From: Nitrospira sp.
Lineage (GTDB): Bacteria > Nitrospirota > Nitrospiria > Nitrospirales > Nitrospiraceae
DNA length: 64,000 nucleotides
Assembly (NCBI GenBank): GCA_018242725.1
Contig: JAFEBI010000007.1
Location: forward strand, 62,001-126,000
Reading direction: 5' to 3'
The position numbers and the translations under genes are program-made. Shown here one piece after another: positions 52,431 through 61,309 of the stretch (position 1 is the stretch's first letter; each line of letters starts with the position of its first letter). The notes below the pieces were generated by a model. It saw only the letters and a program-made list of their open reading frames with translations. It was not told the origin of the DNA and did no database searches.

Positions 52431-52770
52431 GATAGCCATGACCTAATGGCAGCACACATCACGATTGTGCCGCAGGATGTGGGCGCGCGAACTCTTACTG
52501 CACGGAGGATCACTATGGTCTGGCTTCCACAATTGCTCCGACAAGGGGCAGGAGAACATCATCGGAAACTCATGCTGCTGGCTGAAGACCATCTTGATCA
52601 AGCCGCGCTAGATCGAAAGCGGCTCGCCAAGGCGAAAGATGCTGATTCAGTTTCTCAACGACGGCCTCTGCTATACACTGAAAGTTAACGTTAGTCTGTG
52701 AAGACTGCTGTTAAATTCTACGTTAGTACACTGTGATCGCTTTCTCGGTAAATGTTAAATGACGACATCG
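52431..52770 (+). other. Gene-poor gap between two convergent genes
   Basis: 340 bp. An 80-codon frame (52446-52688) is open but lacks a ribosome-binding site, recognisable domain and typical codon pattern, so it is not called. No hairpin with T-run was identified, although two converging genes end here. Confidence 0.4.
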
Positions 52771-54198
52771 TTAGTTGACAATTAGATTTGTGGGTGCCGG
52801 CGGAGCCTGGGCCGCAGAGCTCCCAACACAGGAGGGATACTCTAAGGCACCACGGTCCCACAAGCCATCTGCCCCACGAATACATCCGAACATATCGACG
52901 TTGAGTAATCCACCATCCGGTGCATTTTCGGTGATGGCAATACCTGCTGCGGTAGGTCCTGTTAAATTATAATTGTCGTTGGTATAACTCACAAAGATGG
53001 AGAGGGGAACATTGTTCTGAGCGCTGCTACCTGATCCGTTACCACCGGTACCGTAGGCTTGATGTGAATTGATAGCACCTGATCCCAGGTCAAGGGATGG
53101 CGTATCGCCTGCTGAGCGGCCGCGCGTGCCGCTCATGAACAGATTATTGTGTGCAATATTTCCAGTTCCTTGGGGGAACTGAATGCCCCAGCCACCATTG
53201 AACTGCATATTACCATCAACGAGGGTGTTATTATAGACGCGACAGTTGGTACAGTTTCCGCCATTGACCGAGTTGCCCAGAAAGCCAAAGGCACCATCTC
53301 CACCGCTAAAGCGATAGGCCAGGTTGCCATATATCCACGTGTTTGGCTTCGTTGAGGAATTGAGCGCATCGGCGATCGAGATAATATTTGTTACGCCTGA
53401 CCACCCCGGACTCCCGATGTCCCGCCATTGATTGAAACGGATAATACTATTCTCGGCGGAGTAGTAAAGGTTGATGGAATTACCATGATTAGTATCATCA
53501 CCAGTCATACGATCTGCCGCACTGTATTCGATTGTGGCCCTATTGGTATTGCGGATAAACCAGTGCTGATTGCTATCTGTCACGAGCATTCGGTGAAACA
53601 AGAGATTGGTCGATGTGCCACTGGTCTCGCAGTCAATTGCGTAGCGCCGTTCGGCGCCACTATACGACCCAGTCCGTCCCTGCACCCAGGTGTATTTGAC
53701 GACCAGATTACTGAGCGGCGATCCAAAGATGATTTGTCTCTGCGCAGCGTTCGCGTTGTTAGAGATTTGAAATCCGTAGGCGGTGGTATTAAACCAACTG
53801 CTTTCATTGCGGGTCGACCCATCCAACGTCCAATAACTGCTGGAAAAAGTGACGGGCGAGTTGAAGATTGCTTGGCCGTCTCCATAGTTGCTAGTCCATC
53901 CTGACTCTGTGCCGTGATTGGCCACGGTTGCTTTCTTAATGGTGATCACTAAAGTTCCACTAGTCGCGCTGTTAAACGTAACCGATCCATAACTGCCATC
54001 TGCAATGTAGTAGGTATCACCACGTACCATTGTCGAGGGGGCGCAAGCACCTGTAAAACCAGTGCAGGCATTTGTCCAGTCGTTGCCGGTGCCGTTTCCA
54101 GTGGCGTCCGCACGGATGTAATGATTAGCTGCCTCGATGCTTGCAGTGTTAAGGAAAGGCATTGAAAAAAGTAATGCTGAAACTATCAGAGTTCTCAT
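52771..54198 (-). CDS. Secreted right-handed beta-helix protein
   Basis: 475 residues on the minus strand, opposite to the whole locus. The signal peptide is MRTLIVSALLFSMPFLNTAS-IEA. The start at 54198 follows GGAGG. The body has repeated beta coils with N/S-rich turns such as YIADGSYGSVTFNSATSGTL, NSIIRFNQWRDI and NCRVYNNTLVDGNMQFNGGW, the pattern of pectate-lyase-like or Pel/C-type helices. Possible roles are glycan cleavage, epimerisation or binding. It ends after PPAPTNLIVN, which looks like the entry of a fibronectin-III domain, so the tail may have been lost. Confidence 0.78.
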   Translation of the reverse strand: MRTLIVSALLFSMPFLNTASIEAANHYIRADATGNGTGNDWTNACTGFTGACAPSTMVRGDTYYIADGSYGSVTFNSATSGTLVITIKKATVANHGTESGWTSNYGDGQAIFNSPVTFSSSYWTLDGSTRNESSWFNTTAYGFQISNNANAAQRQIIFGSPLSNLVVKYTWVQGRTGSYSGAERRYAIDCETSGTSTNLLFHRMLVTDSNQHWFIRNTNRATIEYSAADRMTGDDTNHGNSINLYYSAENSIIRFNQWRDIGSPGWSGVTNIISIADALNSSTKPNTWIYGNLAYRFSGGDGAFGFLGNSVNGGNCTNCRVYNNTLVDGNMQFNGGWGIQFPQGTGNIAHNNLFMSGTRGRSAGDTPSLDLGSGAINSHQAYGTGGNGSGSSAQNNVPLSIFVSYTNDNYNLTGPTAAGIAITENAPDGGLLNVDMFGCIRGADGLWDRGALEYPSCVGSSAAQAPPAPTNLIVN

Positions 54199-54920
54199 TT
54201 CTGTGCCTCCAGGAGTAGATGAATTCAACATGCGTAATAAATGTAGCCCAACATCAGATTGAAGCTGTTGAGCCAATAGGAAAAAGTAAAAAATAAGTGT
54301 GCCGCCTGTTCTGCAGAGCGGCGTTTCGTCGAGTTAAGCATGGCTGTAATAAGCAAAACGAATGCCAGACATTATTTTTTAGGCATGTGCAAATCGCCTC
54401 AAATTTCGATGGATCTTCTACTCTAAGATTTGAGCAAGTGGCCTTATAGGTTCTAAAGTGTACGTTTTTTCCTTCAGTAGGTGCCTCCCACGGAAACAAA
54501 ATATCGTGTTAGCAGTTTGTAGGAGGACGCAGGCGAGGCCTCGGTGTCTGGCTGTACACATTGTGCCGTGCCGGTCACCCCAACCGAAAGGGCATTCGAA
54601 TATCTTGTACCAGATCTGCAACATACCGTAACTGTTTTGCCGTGTTGCGCTGGCATCGATCGCGTTTTGGCAGTGGTGGCCTGTTTTGGTTTTGGCATTG
54701 CGTTCTTCCACATGTGGTGCCACGTCGAGCATGCGTAGCGGCTACATTGGTCCTTCGTATCATATAGTCCTTGTGCCTTGCGATACAGGAGGCGGTTGGG
54801 TCGATTGTGCTAACATGCGTGTCATTTTTTCGCTTCTGAGTTGTGAAGATCCACGCCGTCGTTGCCAGAACGTCTTGGGCTGAAGCTTTTATAGCTGGCC
54901 CATGGGTTTTCAGCAAATTG
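54199..54920 (+). other. Gene-free stretch before an IS5 element
   Basis: 720 bp with several short overlapping frames on both strands, none with a domain or ribosome-binding site. The part next to the beta-helix gene (54200-54420) is AT-rich and could hold its promoter. The rest resembles decayed coding DNA but nothing could be identified. Confidence 0.4.
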
Positions 54921-54924
54921 CTAG

Positions 54925-55760
54925 GATCTGTTGACATTCAGCTCTCCCCGAGGCATTGGGGTGGCATGGTTCAACGCCCACAGGAGGGGGATGGCAAGAC
55001 GAGAGCTACGGGATGATCAATGGAAGCAGATTGAGGAGTTGTTACCAAGCAAGGTAAGTGATCCCGGACAGACCGCCACCAATAACCGGATATTCGTGGA
55101 TGCTGTGCTATGGATTGCACGAACCCGTGCACACTGTCGGGATCTGTCGGAACAGTTCGGCCCCTGGAACAGCGTGTTCCAGCGCTATAATCGGATAAGC
55201 TAAGGCAGGGGTCTGGGAGTGCGTGTTCCGGACCCTGTCAGGTGAGCCCGACTTTGAATATGTGATGATTGACTCGACGAGTGTTCGCGCCCACCAGCAT
55301 GCTGCGGGCGCAAAAGGGGGGCTCAAGAAACGGAAGCCCTTGGCCGCTCGAGAGAGAGAACTAACCGCCAAGATCCACACCGCAGTCAATGTCTTGAGTA
55401 ATTCATTGCGCTTTATCCTGACACCAAGGCAGGCATCTGACTATGCGCAGGCGATGCCGTTGCTGACAGGATGGTCCGCACACTACGTGATCGCCGACAA
55501 AGGGTACAATAGTCGCACGATCGAGAAAACGATTGAACGGTCCGGAGCAATTACTATAATTCCGCTGCGTGCCTGCCTCAACAATCCGCGCGAGACGGAT
55601 TTCGCCCTGTACGCCGAGCGCTACCGCATCGAGGGCTTCTTCAACCGACTCAAGCACTACCGTGCCGTCGCGACTCACTACGCCAAACGCGCCCGTAACT
55701 TCGCCAGTCTCATCGATCTTGCCGCAACCATGCTCTGGATGAAAGGAATGTCCACAGCCC
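54925..55760 (+). mobile_element. IS5-family element inserted at CTAG
   Basis: The ends read GATCTGTTGACATTC on the left and, reversed, GGGCTGTGGACATTC on the right, matching at 12 of 15 positions. CTAG stands outside each end (54921-54924, 55761-55764), the 4-bp target typical of IS5. It is 836 bp and contains a two-frame transposase. It lies between the beta-helix gene and rmlA and separates the second block of the locus. Confidence 0.78.
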
Positions 55761-55786
55761 CTAGAGCGTGTATTGCAAATTCCTGA
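54991..55786 (+). pseudogene. IS5-type transposase split by a +1 frameshift
   Basis: The first frame starts at ATG 54991 after AGGAGGGGG and gives MARRELRDDQWKQIEELLPS to VFQRYNRIS, then TAA near 55203. The second frame continues with GVWECVFRTLSGEPDFEYVM and holds the DDE parts (MIDSTSVRAHQHAAGA, YVIADKGYNS, YRIEGFFNRLKHYRAVATHY). One extra base near 55200 puts AAG-GCA-GGG (KAG, expected here) out of frame. The Trp expected before the Ser is Ile. Some IS5 relatives use programmed shifting, so it could still be active, but the changed residue favours decay. The frame runs past the right end. Confidence 0.8.
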
Positions 55787-55929
55787 TTTGAACGCATTGA
55801 AACATCTGGTATGCAGAAAAAGGTCACGCGTGAGGACACCTTTCTCATGATGACGCTATACCTCTCAAAAATAGATGCAACCGAGAATCCCATATCCAGA
55901 GCAAAGATAGATTCCTACCGAGTTTGCGA

Positions 55930-56826
55930 ATGAGGAAATGTGTGAGGAAAGGCATTATTCTAGCTGGAGGTTCAGGTTCTCGTCTCTATCCGCTTACGGC
56001 TGGTACGAGTAAACAGCTCATGCCGGTGTATGACAAACCCATGATCTATTATCCGCTTTCCACTCTGATGCTTGCTGGGATTCGCGAAATCCTTGTCATC
56101 ACAACTCCCCAGGACCGGGAAGCATTTGTTCGACTCCTTGGTGATGGTGCTCATCTTGGCCTGACAATTCATTATGCCGTACAGCCACGACCAGAAGGCT
56201 TGGCGCAAGCCTTCATCATCGGTAAGAAGTTTATCGGACAGGACTCTGTAACCCTAATCTTAGGGGACAATATCTTCTATGGCCATGGATTCCCTGAAGC
56301 GCTTCTAGAGGCGGCTCAATCCGAAACAGGAGCGACGGTCTTCGCCTATCACGTCCGCGACCCAGAACGCTACGGAGTTGTCGAATTTGCTGAAACCGGT
56401 CAAGCGCTGACGCTGGAAGAAAAACCGGTCAACCCGCGATCGAATTACGCTGTCACAGGACTCTACTTTTACGATAATGATGTCGTGAATATCGCAGCCG
56501 AGTTGAAGCCATCAAAGCGAGGCGAATTAGAGATCACTGATGTCAATTCCGCATATTTGGCTCGTGGGAGTCTGAGAGTACAAAAACTTGGGCGAGGAAT
56601 TGCCTGGCTCGATACGGGAACGCATGCGTCTCTTCAGCAAGCATCTAACTTTGTTCAAACACTTCAAGAGAGGCAAGGAGTCATGGTCTCCTGTCCGGAA
56701 GAAATAGCCTTTCGCATGGGCTATATCACGAGCGACGATCTGATAAGGCAAATGGTTCCAATAAGAAAAAGCCAATACGGTGATTGCTTGCTCCGCCTGC
56801 TTCAACAAGAAGGATTACACGCGTGA
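55930..56826 (+). CDS. rfbA: Glucose-1-phosphate thymidylyltransferase
   Basis: About 298 residues. Makes dTDP-glucose from glucose-1-phosphate and dTTP, the first step to dTDP-rhamnose. It has [56 protein letters not shown] and [13 protein letters not shown], all as in Rml[21 protein letters not shown] and the normal C-terminus are intact. The ATG at 55930 has no strong ribosome-binding site. A GTG four codons later follows GAGGAAAT and may be the true start. It overlaps rfbC by four bases. Confidence 0.96.
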   Translation: MRKCVRKGIILAGGSGSRLYPLTAGTSKQLMPVYDKPMIYYPLSTLMLAGIREILVITTPQDREAFVRLLGDGAHLGLTIHYAVQPRPEGLAQAFIIGKKFIGQDSVTLILGDNIFYGHGFPEALLEAAQSETGATVFAYHVRDPERYGVVEFAETGQALTLEEKPVNPRSNYAVTGLYFYDNDVVNIAAELKPSKRGELEITDVNSAYLARGSLRVQKLGRGIAWLDTGTHASLQQASNFVQTLQERQGVMVSCPEEIAFRMGYITSDDLIRQMVPIRKSQYGDCLLRLLQQEGLHA

Positions 56827-57425
56827 AAGTTGAGACAACTAAGTTGCCAGGCGTGCTCATTATTGATCCGGTGGTCCATCGCGATCCGAGAGGTTTTTTT
56901 GTGGAAAGGTATCAGGCTCGGGCCTATTCGGAATACGCTCTCCCCAAGGAGTTTGTCCAGGATAATCATAGTCAATCCGTAAAGGGAACATTGCGTGGCA
57001 TGCATCTCCAACTGTCGCAACCGCAGGGGAAATTGGTATATGTGCTCGAAGGATCTATTTTCGACGTGGCTATGGATGTACGCGTTGGTTCCCCTACTTT
57101 TGGTCAGTGGGTCGGTGTTGAACTGACCAGAGACAATTTTAGACAGCTGTACATTCCTCCTGGATTTGCGCATGGCTTTTGTGTCACCAGCGAGCGGGCA
57201 GATGTCCTGTATAAGTGTACAGACTATTATCTACCAGGCGACGAGATCACCATCCCCTGGAATGATCCGGAGATAGCAATTCAATGGCCAATCTCGAACC
57301 CGCTTCTCTCGCAGAAGGATGCCACTGCTCTACGGCTCCAGCACGTGTTGAGTCGGCTTCCTAGATATAAAACGGAAGAGCACAGCGTCCACCCTGTGGA
57401 AGCTATGAGAAGGGTAATTCCATGA
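56823..57425 (+). CDS. rfbC: dTDP-4-dehydrorhamnose 3,5-epimerase
   Basis: 200 residues. Epimerises dTDP-4-keto-6-deoxyglucose. Family blocks are [40 protein letters not shown] (catalytic His in LRGMHLQ), [32 protein letters not shown] and [12 protein letters not shown]. The GTG at 56823 overlaps the rfbA stop (GTGA) and fits the standard beginning [16 protein letters not shown]. The gene is intact. The next gene, rfbB, overlaps it by ATGA but is broken. Confidence 0.95.
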   Translation: MKVETTKLPGVLIIDPVVHRDPRGFFVERYQARAYSEYALPKEFVQDNHSQSVKGTLRGMHLQLSQPQGKLVYVLEGSIFDVAMDVRVGSPTFGQWVGVELTRDNFRQLYIPPGFAHGFCVTSERADVLYKCTDYYLPGDEITIPWNDPEIAIQWPISNPLLSQKDATALRLQHVLSRLPRYKTEEHSVHPVEAMRRVIP

Positions 57426-58508
57426 TTACGGCAATAGGAACAGGTGCAACAGGGTTTATCGGCAGCAACTTTGTCAGATTGCTTTTTAAAGAAACAAACG
57501 TTCACGTTGTGATTGTGGACCAGCTGACCTACGCAGGTCATCCAGCCACGTTAATCGATATTCAAAATGATGGGCGCGTAACAGTTCTTCAAGAAGACAT
57601 CACCGGTGAGCAGACCATCTAGGGCATTTTCAAAAGGTAGATGCCGACCTGGATCGTGAATTTTGATGCGGAGTCGCACGTCGATCGGTCGATTGATAAT
57701 CCAAAGCCATTTCTGGAAAACAATAGGTCCGTCACATACGTACTTTTTGAAGCAGCGCGTCGACTCCTCGCAGAGACCGATGCGCACATGAAGACGAATT
57801 TAGATTTCTGCACGTTTCAACGGATGAGGTGTGTGGCTCACTCGGGGCAGAGGGAAAGTTTAGCGAGTCGTCTCCTTACGCTCCCAATTCACCGTATGCT
57901 GCCTCAAAAGGTGCCGCTGACTATTTTGTCCTGGCCTATTGGCATACGTACAAAGTTCCAACTCTGATTATGAACTGTTCAAATAACTATGGTCAGTATC
58001 AATTTCCTGAAAAGCTGATTCCTCTCACAATCCTAAACGCCCTTGATTGCAAGCCATTGCGCATCTGTGGCGATGGGCTCCAAGTTCGAGACTGGCTTCA
58101 TGTGGAAGACATTGTCGAGCCATCTTGCTGGTCCTTCGTGACGGGAGAGTAGACGAAAATTACAACATTGGAGGCGAGGAAGAAAGGACTACTCGAGGGA
58201 TTGTCGACGGAATCTGTTCCATTCTCGAAGAATTGATGCCGGCTAGCAAGAATGCATGCTGCATGGAGAAAAATCTTGGTCTGTATACCGACCGGAAACA
58301 GTTTGTTGAGAACCGTCCAGGTCATGACCGACGCTACACTATCAACTCCGGAAAGATCAGATCTGAGTTGAAATGGTCTCCACAGCATACATTCAAAATT
58401 GGATTGCAAAAAATCGTTGAGTGGTATTTTCCAAATCGTGAATGGTGCCAACAGGTGTTGGGAGATCGCTACGAGAGACAGCGGTTAGGGATCTTGGCGA
58501 ATGACTAG
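57422..58508 (+). pseudogene. rfbB: Decayed dTDP-glucose 4,6-dehydratase
   Basis: The RmlB sequence can be followed along the whole span but in several frames. The NAD motif TGATGFIGSNFVRLLF starts at 57422. A stop TAG lies near 57620. WIVNFDAESHVDRSIDNPKP continues in another frame, then [20 protein letters not shown] (Tyr usual for Cys), [13 protein letters not shown] with the YxxxK residues and [10 protein letters not shown]. After a stop at 58152, DENYNIGGEE and INSGKIRSELKWSPQHTF lie in a third frame. At least three frameshifts are needed, so no functional enzyme is made from here. The Met start overlaps the rfbC stop. No rmlD gene is present. Confidence 0.88.
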
Positions 58509-58619
58509 GCTCAGGACTCATTCTTTCAGATAGAAGGTGATATGGCTTCATGGTGTCAGACGGCTTCAAGACTGATGCAATTCAGTTTGCTACAACTGTA
58601 GCCATAGGGATCAGAGGGG

Positions 58620-59564
58620 ATGATTACATTCTGTACGTCAAAGCTATACTATTTCCTGAAACCTGCTATTCCATGGCCAATCAGAATACGAGCACGGCGT
58701 CTGCTTGCTGATCATCTACGGAAGCAGATCAGGAATTCTTGGCCGATTCTCCCGTCTTCGGCTAAACCTCCCAAAGGCTGGCCAGGGTGGCCGAACAGCA
58801 AACAATTTGCCTTCGTCGTGACTCATGACGTCGAGGGCGTACGTGGATTGGCACGATGCAGGAAGCTGGCCGATCTGGACCAGGCGTTGGGCATTCGTTC
58901 AGCGTTCAACTTCGTACCGGAAGGGGAGTACCGCGTACCCGATACCATTCGAGCAAAGCTTGATCAGGATGGCTTTGAAGTTGGCATCCATGATCTGCAT
59001 CATGATGGATCGTTGTATCGATCATCACGGCACTTTTCGGAGCAGGCTCCGAGAATCAATCGTTACCTTAACGCATGGGTGGCATCGGGCTTCCGGTCTG
59101 GGTTCATGTTCCATAACCTTGATTGGGTCCACAGACTCAACATGCTCTATGATTCTTCCACCTTCGATACCGATCCGTTCGAACCGCAACCGGATGGAGT
59201 CGGGACGATTTTCCCCTTCTGGGTACAGGACGGGGACAGGAAAGGGTACGTCGAGCTCCCCTATACGCTTCCACAGGACTTCACCCTGTTCGTGCTCCTC
59301 AAGGAAAGGACGATCGATTTGTGGACACAAAAGCTTGATTGGGTGGCGTCACACGGTGGCATGGCATTGGTAATTGTCCATCCGGACTATATTTCATTTG
59401 ATGGAAAGCCGAATGACTCAGAGTATCCGGCCGATTTGTACAAACGCCTGCTTAAATATGTCATCTCCCGCTACGGTGATATCTGTTGGGTTGCCCTTCC
59501 GCGTGAGGTGGCAACCTATGCCGCGCAGTTTAGACCTTCACTCGTTCCCAGTACATATACCTGA
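58620..59564 (+). CDS. NodB/CE4-type polysaccharide deacetylase-like protein
   Basis: 314 residues. The region from about 65 shows FAFVVTHDVEGVRGLARCRK, with the Asp of the NodB motif 1 in THDVEG, and FEVGIHDLHHDGSLYRSSRH, with the metal-binding H-x3-H/D pattern of motif 2. FRSGFMFHNLDWVHRLNMLY and GGMALVIVHPDYISFDG follow. This arrangement is known for deacetylase-like proteins in exosortase-type polysaccharide loci. It could de-N-acetylate amino sugars of the glycan. GAGGGG lies immediately before the ATG. The N-terminal 30 residues are basic, without a clear signal peptide. Confidence 0.85.
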   Translation: MITFCTSKLYYFLKPAIPWPIRIRARRLLADHLRKQIRNSWPILPSSAKPPKGWPGWPNSKQFAFVVTHDVEGVRGLARCRKLADLDQALGIRSAFNFVPEGEYRVPDTIRAKLDQDGFEVGIHDLHHDGSLYRSSRHFSEQAPRINRYLNAWVASGFRSGFMFHNLDWVHRLNMLYDSSTFDTDPFEPQPDGVGTIFPFWVQDGDRKGYVELPYTLPQDFTLFVLLKERTIDLWTQKLDWVASHGGMALVIVHPDYISFDGKPNDSEYPADLYKRLLKYVISRYGDICWVALPREVATYAAQFRPSLVPSTYT

Positions 59565-59751
59565 GGTCTTCGCGTCGCTTCTCTGCCATGTGGCCGATAT
59601 CAGACATTGAAACCATATGACTGATGTGCCAGGGCCCTCACTCTCTTATATACCCAGGCACGCTGACCTTCGCGTCATATAAGTACCTGTTCAAAGAGCC
59701 CTCACCTCAAGCATCCGACCTAGGACTGTAATCTCCTTACACGACGTGCAT

Positions 59752-60264
59752 ATGAGACCAGCAAATCGATGGTGGGAGAGGCTTGCTTGCTTCCTTGCTA
59801 TGAGACGGAGCAATCAGCCCCCAACTTCACCAAACATCTATTCTGAAACGGTATACCGAGAGCTGATTCATAGAGAATTCAAGCGTTCCGAGCGAACAGG
59901 GCAGCTCTGCCGGATTCTGCTTATCTACCGCACTAACGAGCAAAACCTGATCGTACCTCTGGGGTCGGAGTTTACCAAAAACGCAGCGTCCGTATTGTTC
60001 AATCATGTTCGTGAGACCGATTACATCGGGTGGTATCGGCATGGGCGGATCATGGGAATTCTGTTGACTGCGTTACGGCCAAACTCTGCTAGCTATGGGC
60101 GTGACGGTCTGAAGGACCGTTTGGTGGACAGGTTCTCTAGTGTCTTCACTCTCGTGAATAATCATGCGCTTCAGATAGAGGTGCTCGGGCAGGATGAGCT
60201 GAGAGCAATCGACGCAGCCGACCATCCTGCTCCGTTTTCTGCTTCCGATGGCGAGATTCTCTAA
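59752..60264 (+). CDS. Degenerate GGDEF-like domain protein
   Basis: About 170 residues. Residues from about 30 read YRELIHREFKRSERTGQLCR-ILLI, then VRETDYIGWYRHGRIMGILL, similar in layout to a GGDEF domain (E-x-x-R-x-x-R, D-x-[LIV]-x-R-x-G-x-[DE]E), but without the GGDEF signature, so no cyclase activity is expected. The same pattern appears in the N-terminal part of the sugar transferase at 61310 (FEEMITRERKWTERSGMVMA, LDILGWFEPSHVLGVI). A GTG at 59746 is an alternative start; no ribosome-binding site is clear. The 181 bp before it contain nothing recognised. Confidence 0.7.
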   Translation: MRPANRWWERLACFLAMRRSNQPPTSPNIYSETVYRELIHREFKRSERTGQLCRILLIYRTNEQNLIVPLGSEFTKNAASVLFNHVRETDYIGWYRHGRIMGILLTALRPNSASYGRDGLKDRLVDRFSSVFTLVNNHALQIEVLGQDELRAIDAADHPAPFSASDGEIL

Positions 60265-60285
60265 CCTTTTGCAAGGAGTGTCACA

Positions 60286-61287
60286 ATGATACGACTCGGT
60301 GTGATTGGGTATGGATACTGGGGTCCGAATGTGGTGCGTAACTTTCTTGGACATCACGACTGCCAAGTCGTCATGGTCTGTGACAAATCTTCCACAGCAT
60401 TGACCCGTGTCATGACGGCACATCCTGGTATCGGGATGACGAGCAACCCGGATGCGGTGCTGCTCGCCACGGACATCGACGCCGTCGCGATCGTGACGCC
60501 GGTATCGTACCACTACGAATTAGCCAAAAAGGCGCTTGAGAACGGGAAACATGTGTTCGTCGAGAAACCATTTACCGCGACCTCTGCCGAGGCCGAGGAA
60601 TTGGTCCAACTGGCAGATCGTCGCGGGCTGCAGATCATGGTGGACCACACGTTTCTCTTTACCGGAGCGGTCCGCAAGATCAAGCAACTCATTGATGAGG
60701 GCACGTTGGGTCGGCTGTACTACTACGACTCAACGCGCGTGAATCTCGGGCTCTTTCAGCACGACGTGAATGTGCTCTGGGACCTTGCGCCGCACGACTT
60801 GTCGATTATGGATTACTTGATCGGGGCCGAGCCCGAGCTGGTCGTGGCGACCGGGGGAGCTCACGTGAATAATCTCGAAAATATAGCCTACCTCACCGTC
60901 TATTTCCCAGACAATGTTCTGGCGCACGTCAACGTGAATTGGCTCTCCCCTGTGAAAGTACGTACGACGCTGGTCGGAGGCCAGAAACGCATGCTGGTCT
61001 GGAACGACCTTGACATGGCAGAAAAGCTCCGCATTTACGACAAGGGTGCCGACATCAAAAGTGAATCGGGGGTGCATGCGGCCTTGGTCAGTTACAGGAC
61101 CGGCGATATGTACGCACCGAAGATTGAAGAGGCCGAAGCGCTGAAGATGGAAACGCGCTATTTCTTGGACTGTGTCATGAATGGGACGAAACCGATCAAC
61201 GATGGGCTGGCCGGGTTGAGGGTCGTGCGTATCCTTGAAGCAGCCGAACAGTCTCTCAATCAACATAAAGAGATTGTGTTGGCTTAA
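60286..61287 (+). CDS. Gfo/Idh/MocA oxidoreductase, WbpB/WlbA-like
   Basis: 333 residues. The NAD-binding start is IRLGVIGYGYWGPNVVRNFL. AVAIVTPVSYHYELAKKALE and GKHVFVEKPFTATSAEAEEL carry the EKP motif with catalytic Lys. NVLWDLAPHDLSIMDYLIGA is the conserved H-D/S region of the C-terminal domain. The best-known homologues oxidise the 3-OH of UDP-GlcNAc-uronate (WbpB/WlbA), which would supply the WbpE/WbpD-like pair at 27-30 kb. The substrate is inferred. The ribosome-binding site is AAGGAG. The gene ends 22 bp before the sugar transferase gene. Confidence 0.9.
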   Translation: MIRLGVIGYGYWGPNVVRNFLGHHDCQVVMVCDKSSTALTRVMTAHPGIGMTSNPDAVLLATDIDAVAIVTPVSYHYELAKKALENGKHVFVEKPFTATSAEAEELVQLADRRGLQIMVDHTFLFTGAVRKIKQLIDEGTLGRLYYYDSTRVNLGLFQHDVNVLWDLAPHDLSIMDYLIGAEPELVVATGGAHVNNLENIAYLTVYFPDNVLAHVNVNWLSPVKVRTTLVGGQKRMLVWNDLDMAEKLRIYDKGADIKSESGVHAALVSYRTGDMYAPKIEEAEALKMETRYFLDCVMNGTKPINDGLAGLRVVRILEAAEQSLNQHKEIVLA

Positions 61288-61309
61288 TCGATCGAAGAGG
61301 AGACGACAC

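Noticed and set aside
52446-52688. 80-codon frame after the Wzy-like gene
   Set aside because: No ribosome-binding site, no domain and an atypical composition. Kept only as part of the gap description.
54254-54937. Several frames of 80-120 codons on the minus strand before the IS5 element
   Set aside because: They overlap one another in different frames, with no ribosome-binding sites and no recognisable motif.
57641-57967. 108-codon frame as an independent gene
   Set aside because: It begins with the RmlB segment AESHVDRSID and then shifts out of frame, so it is part of the broken rfbB.
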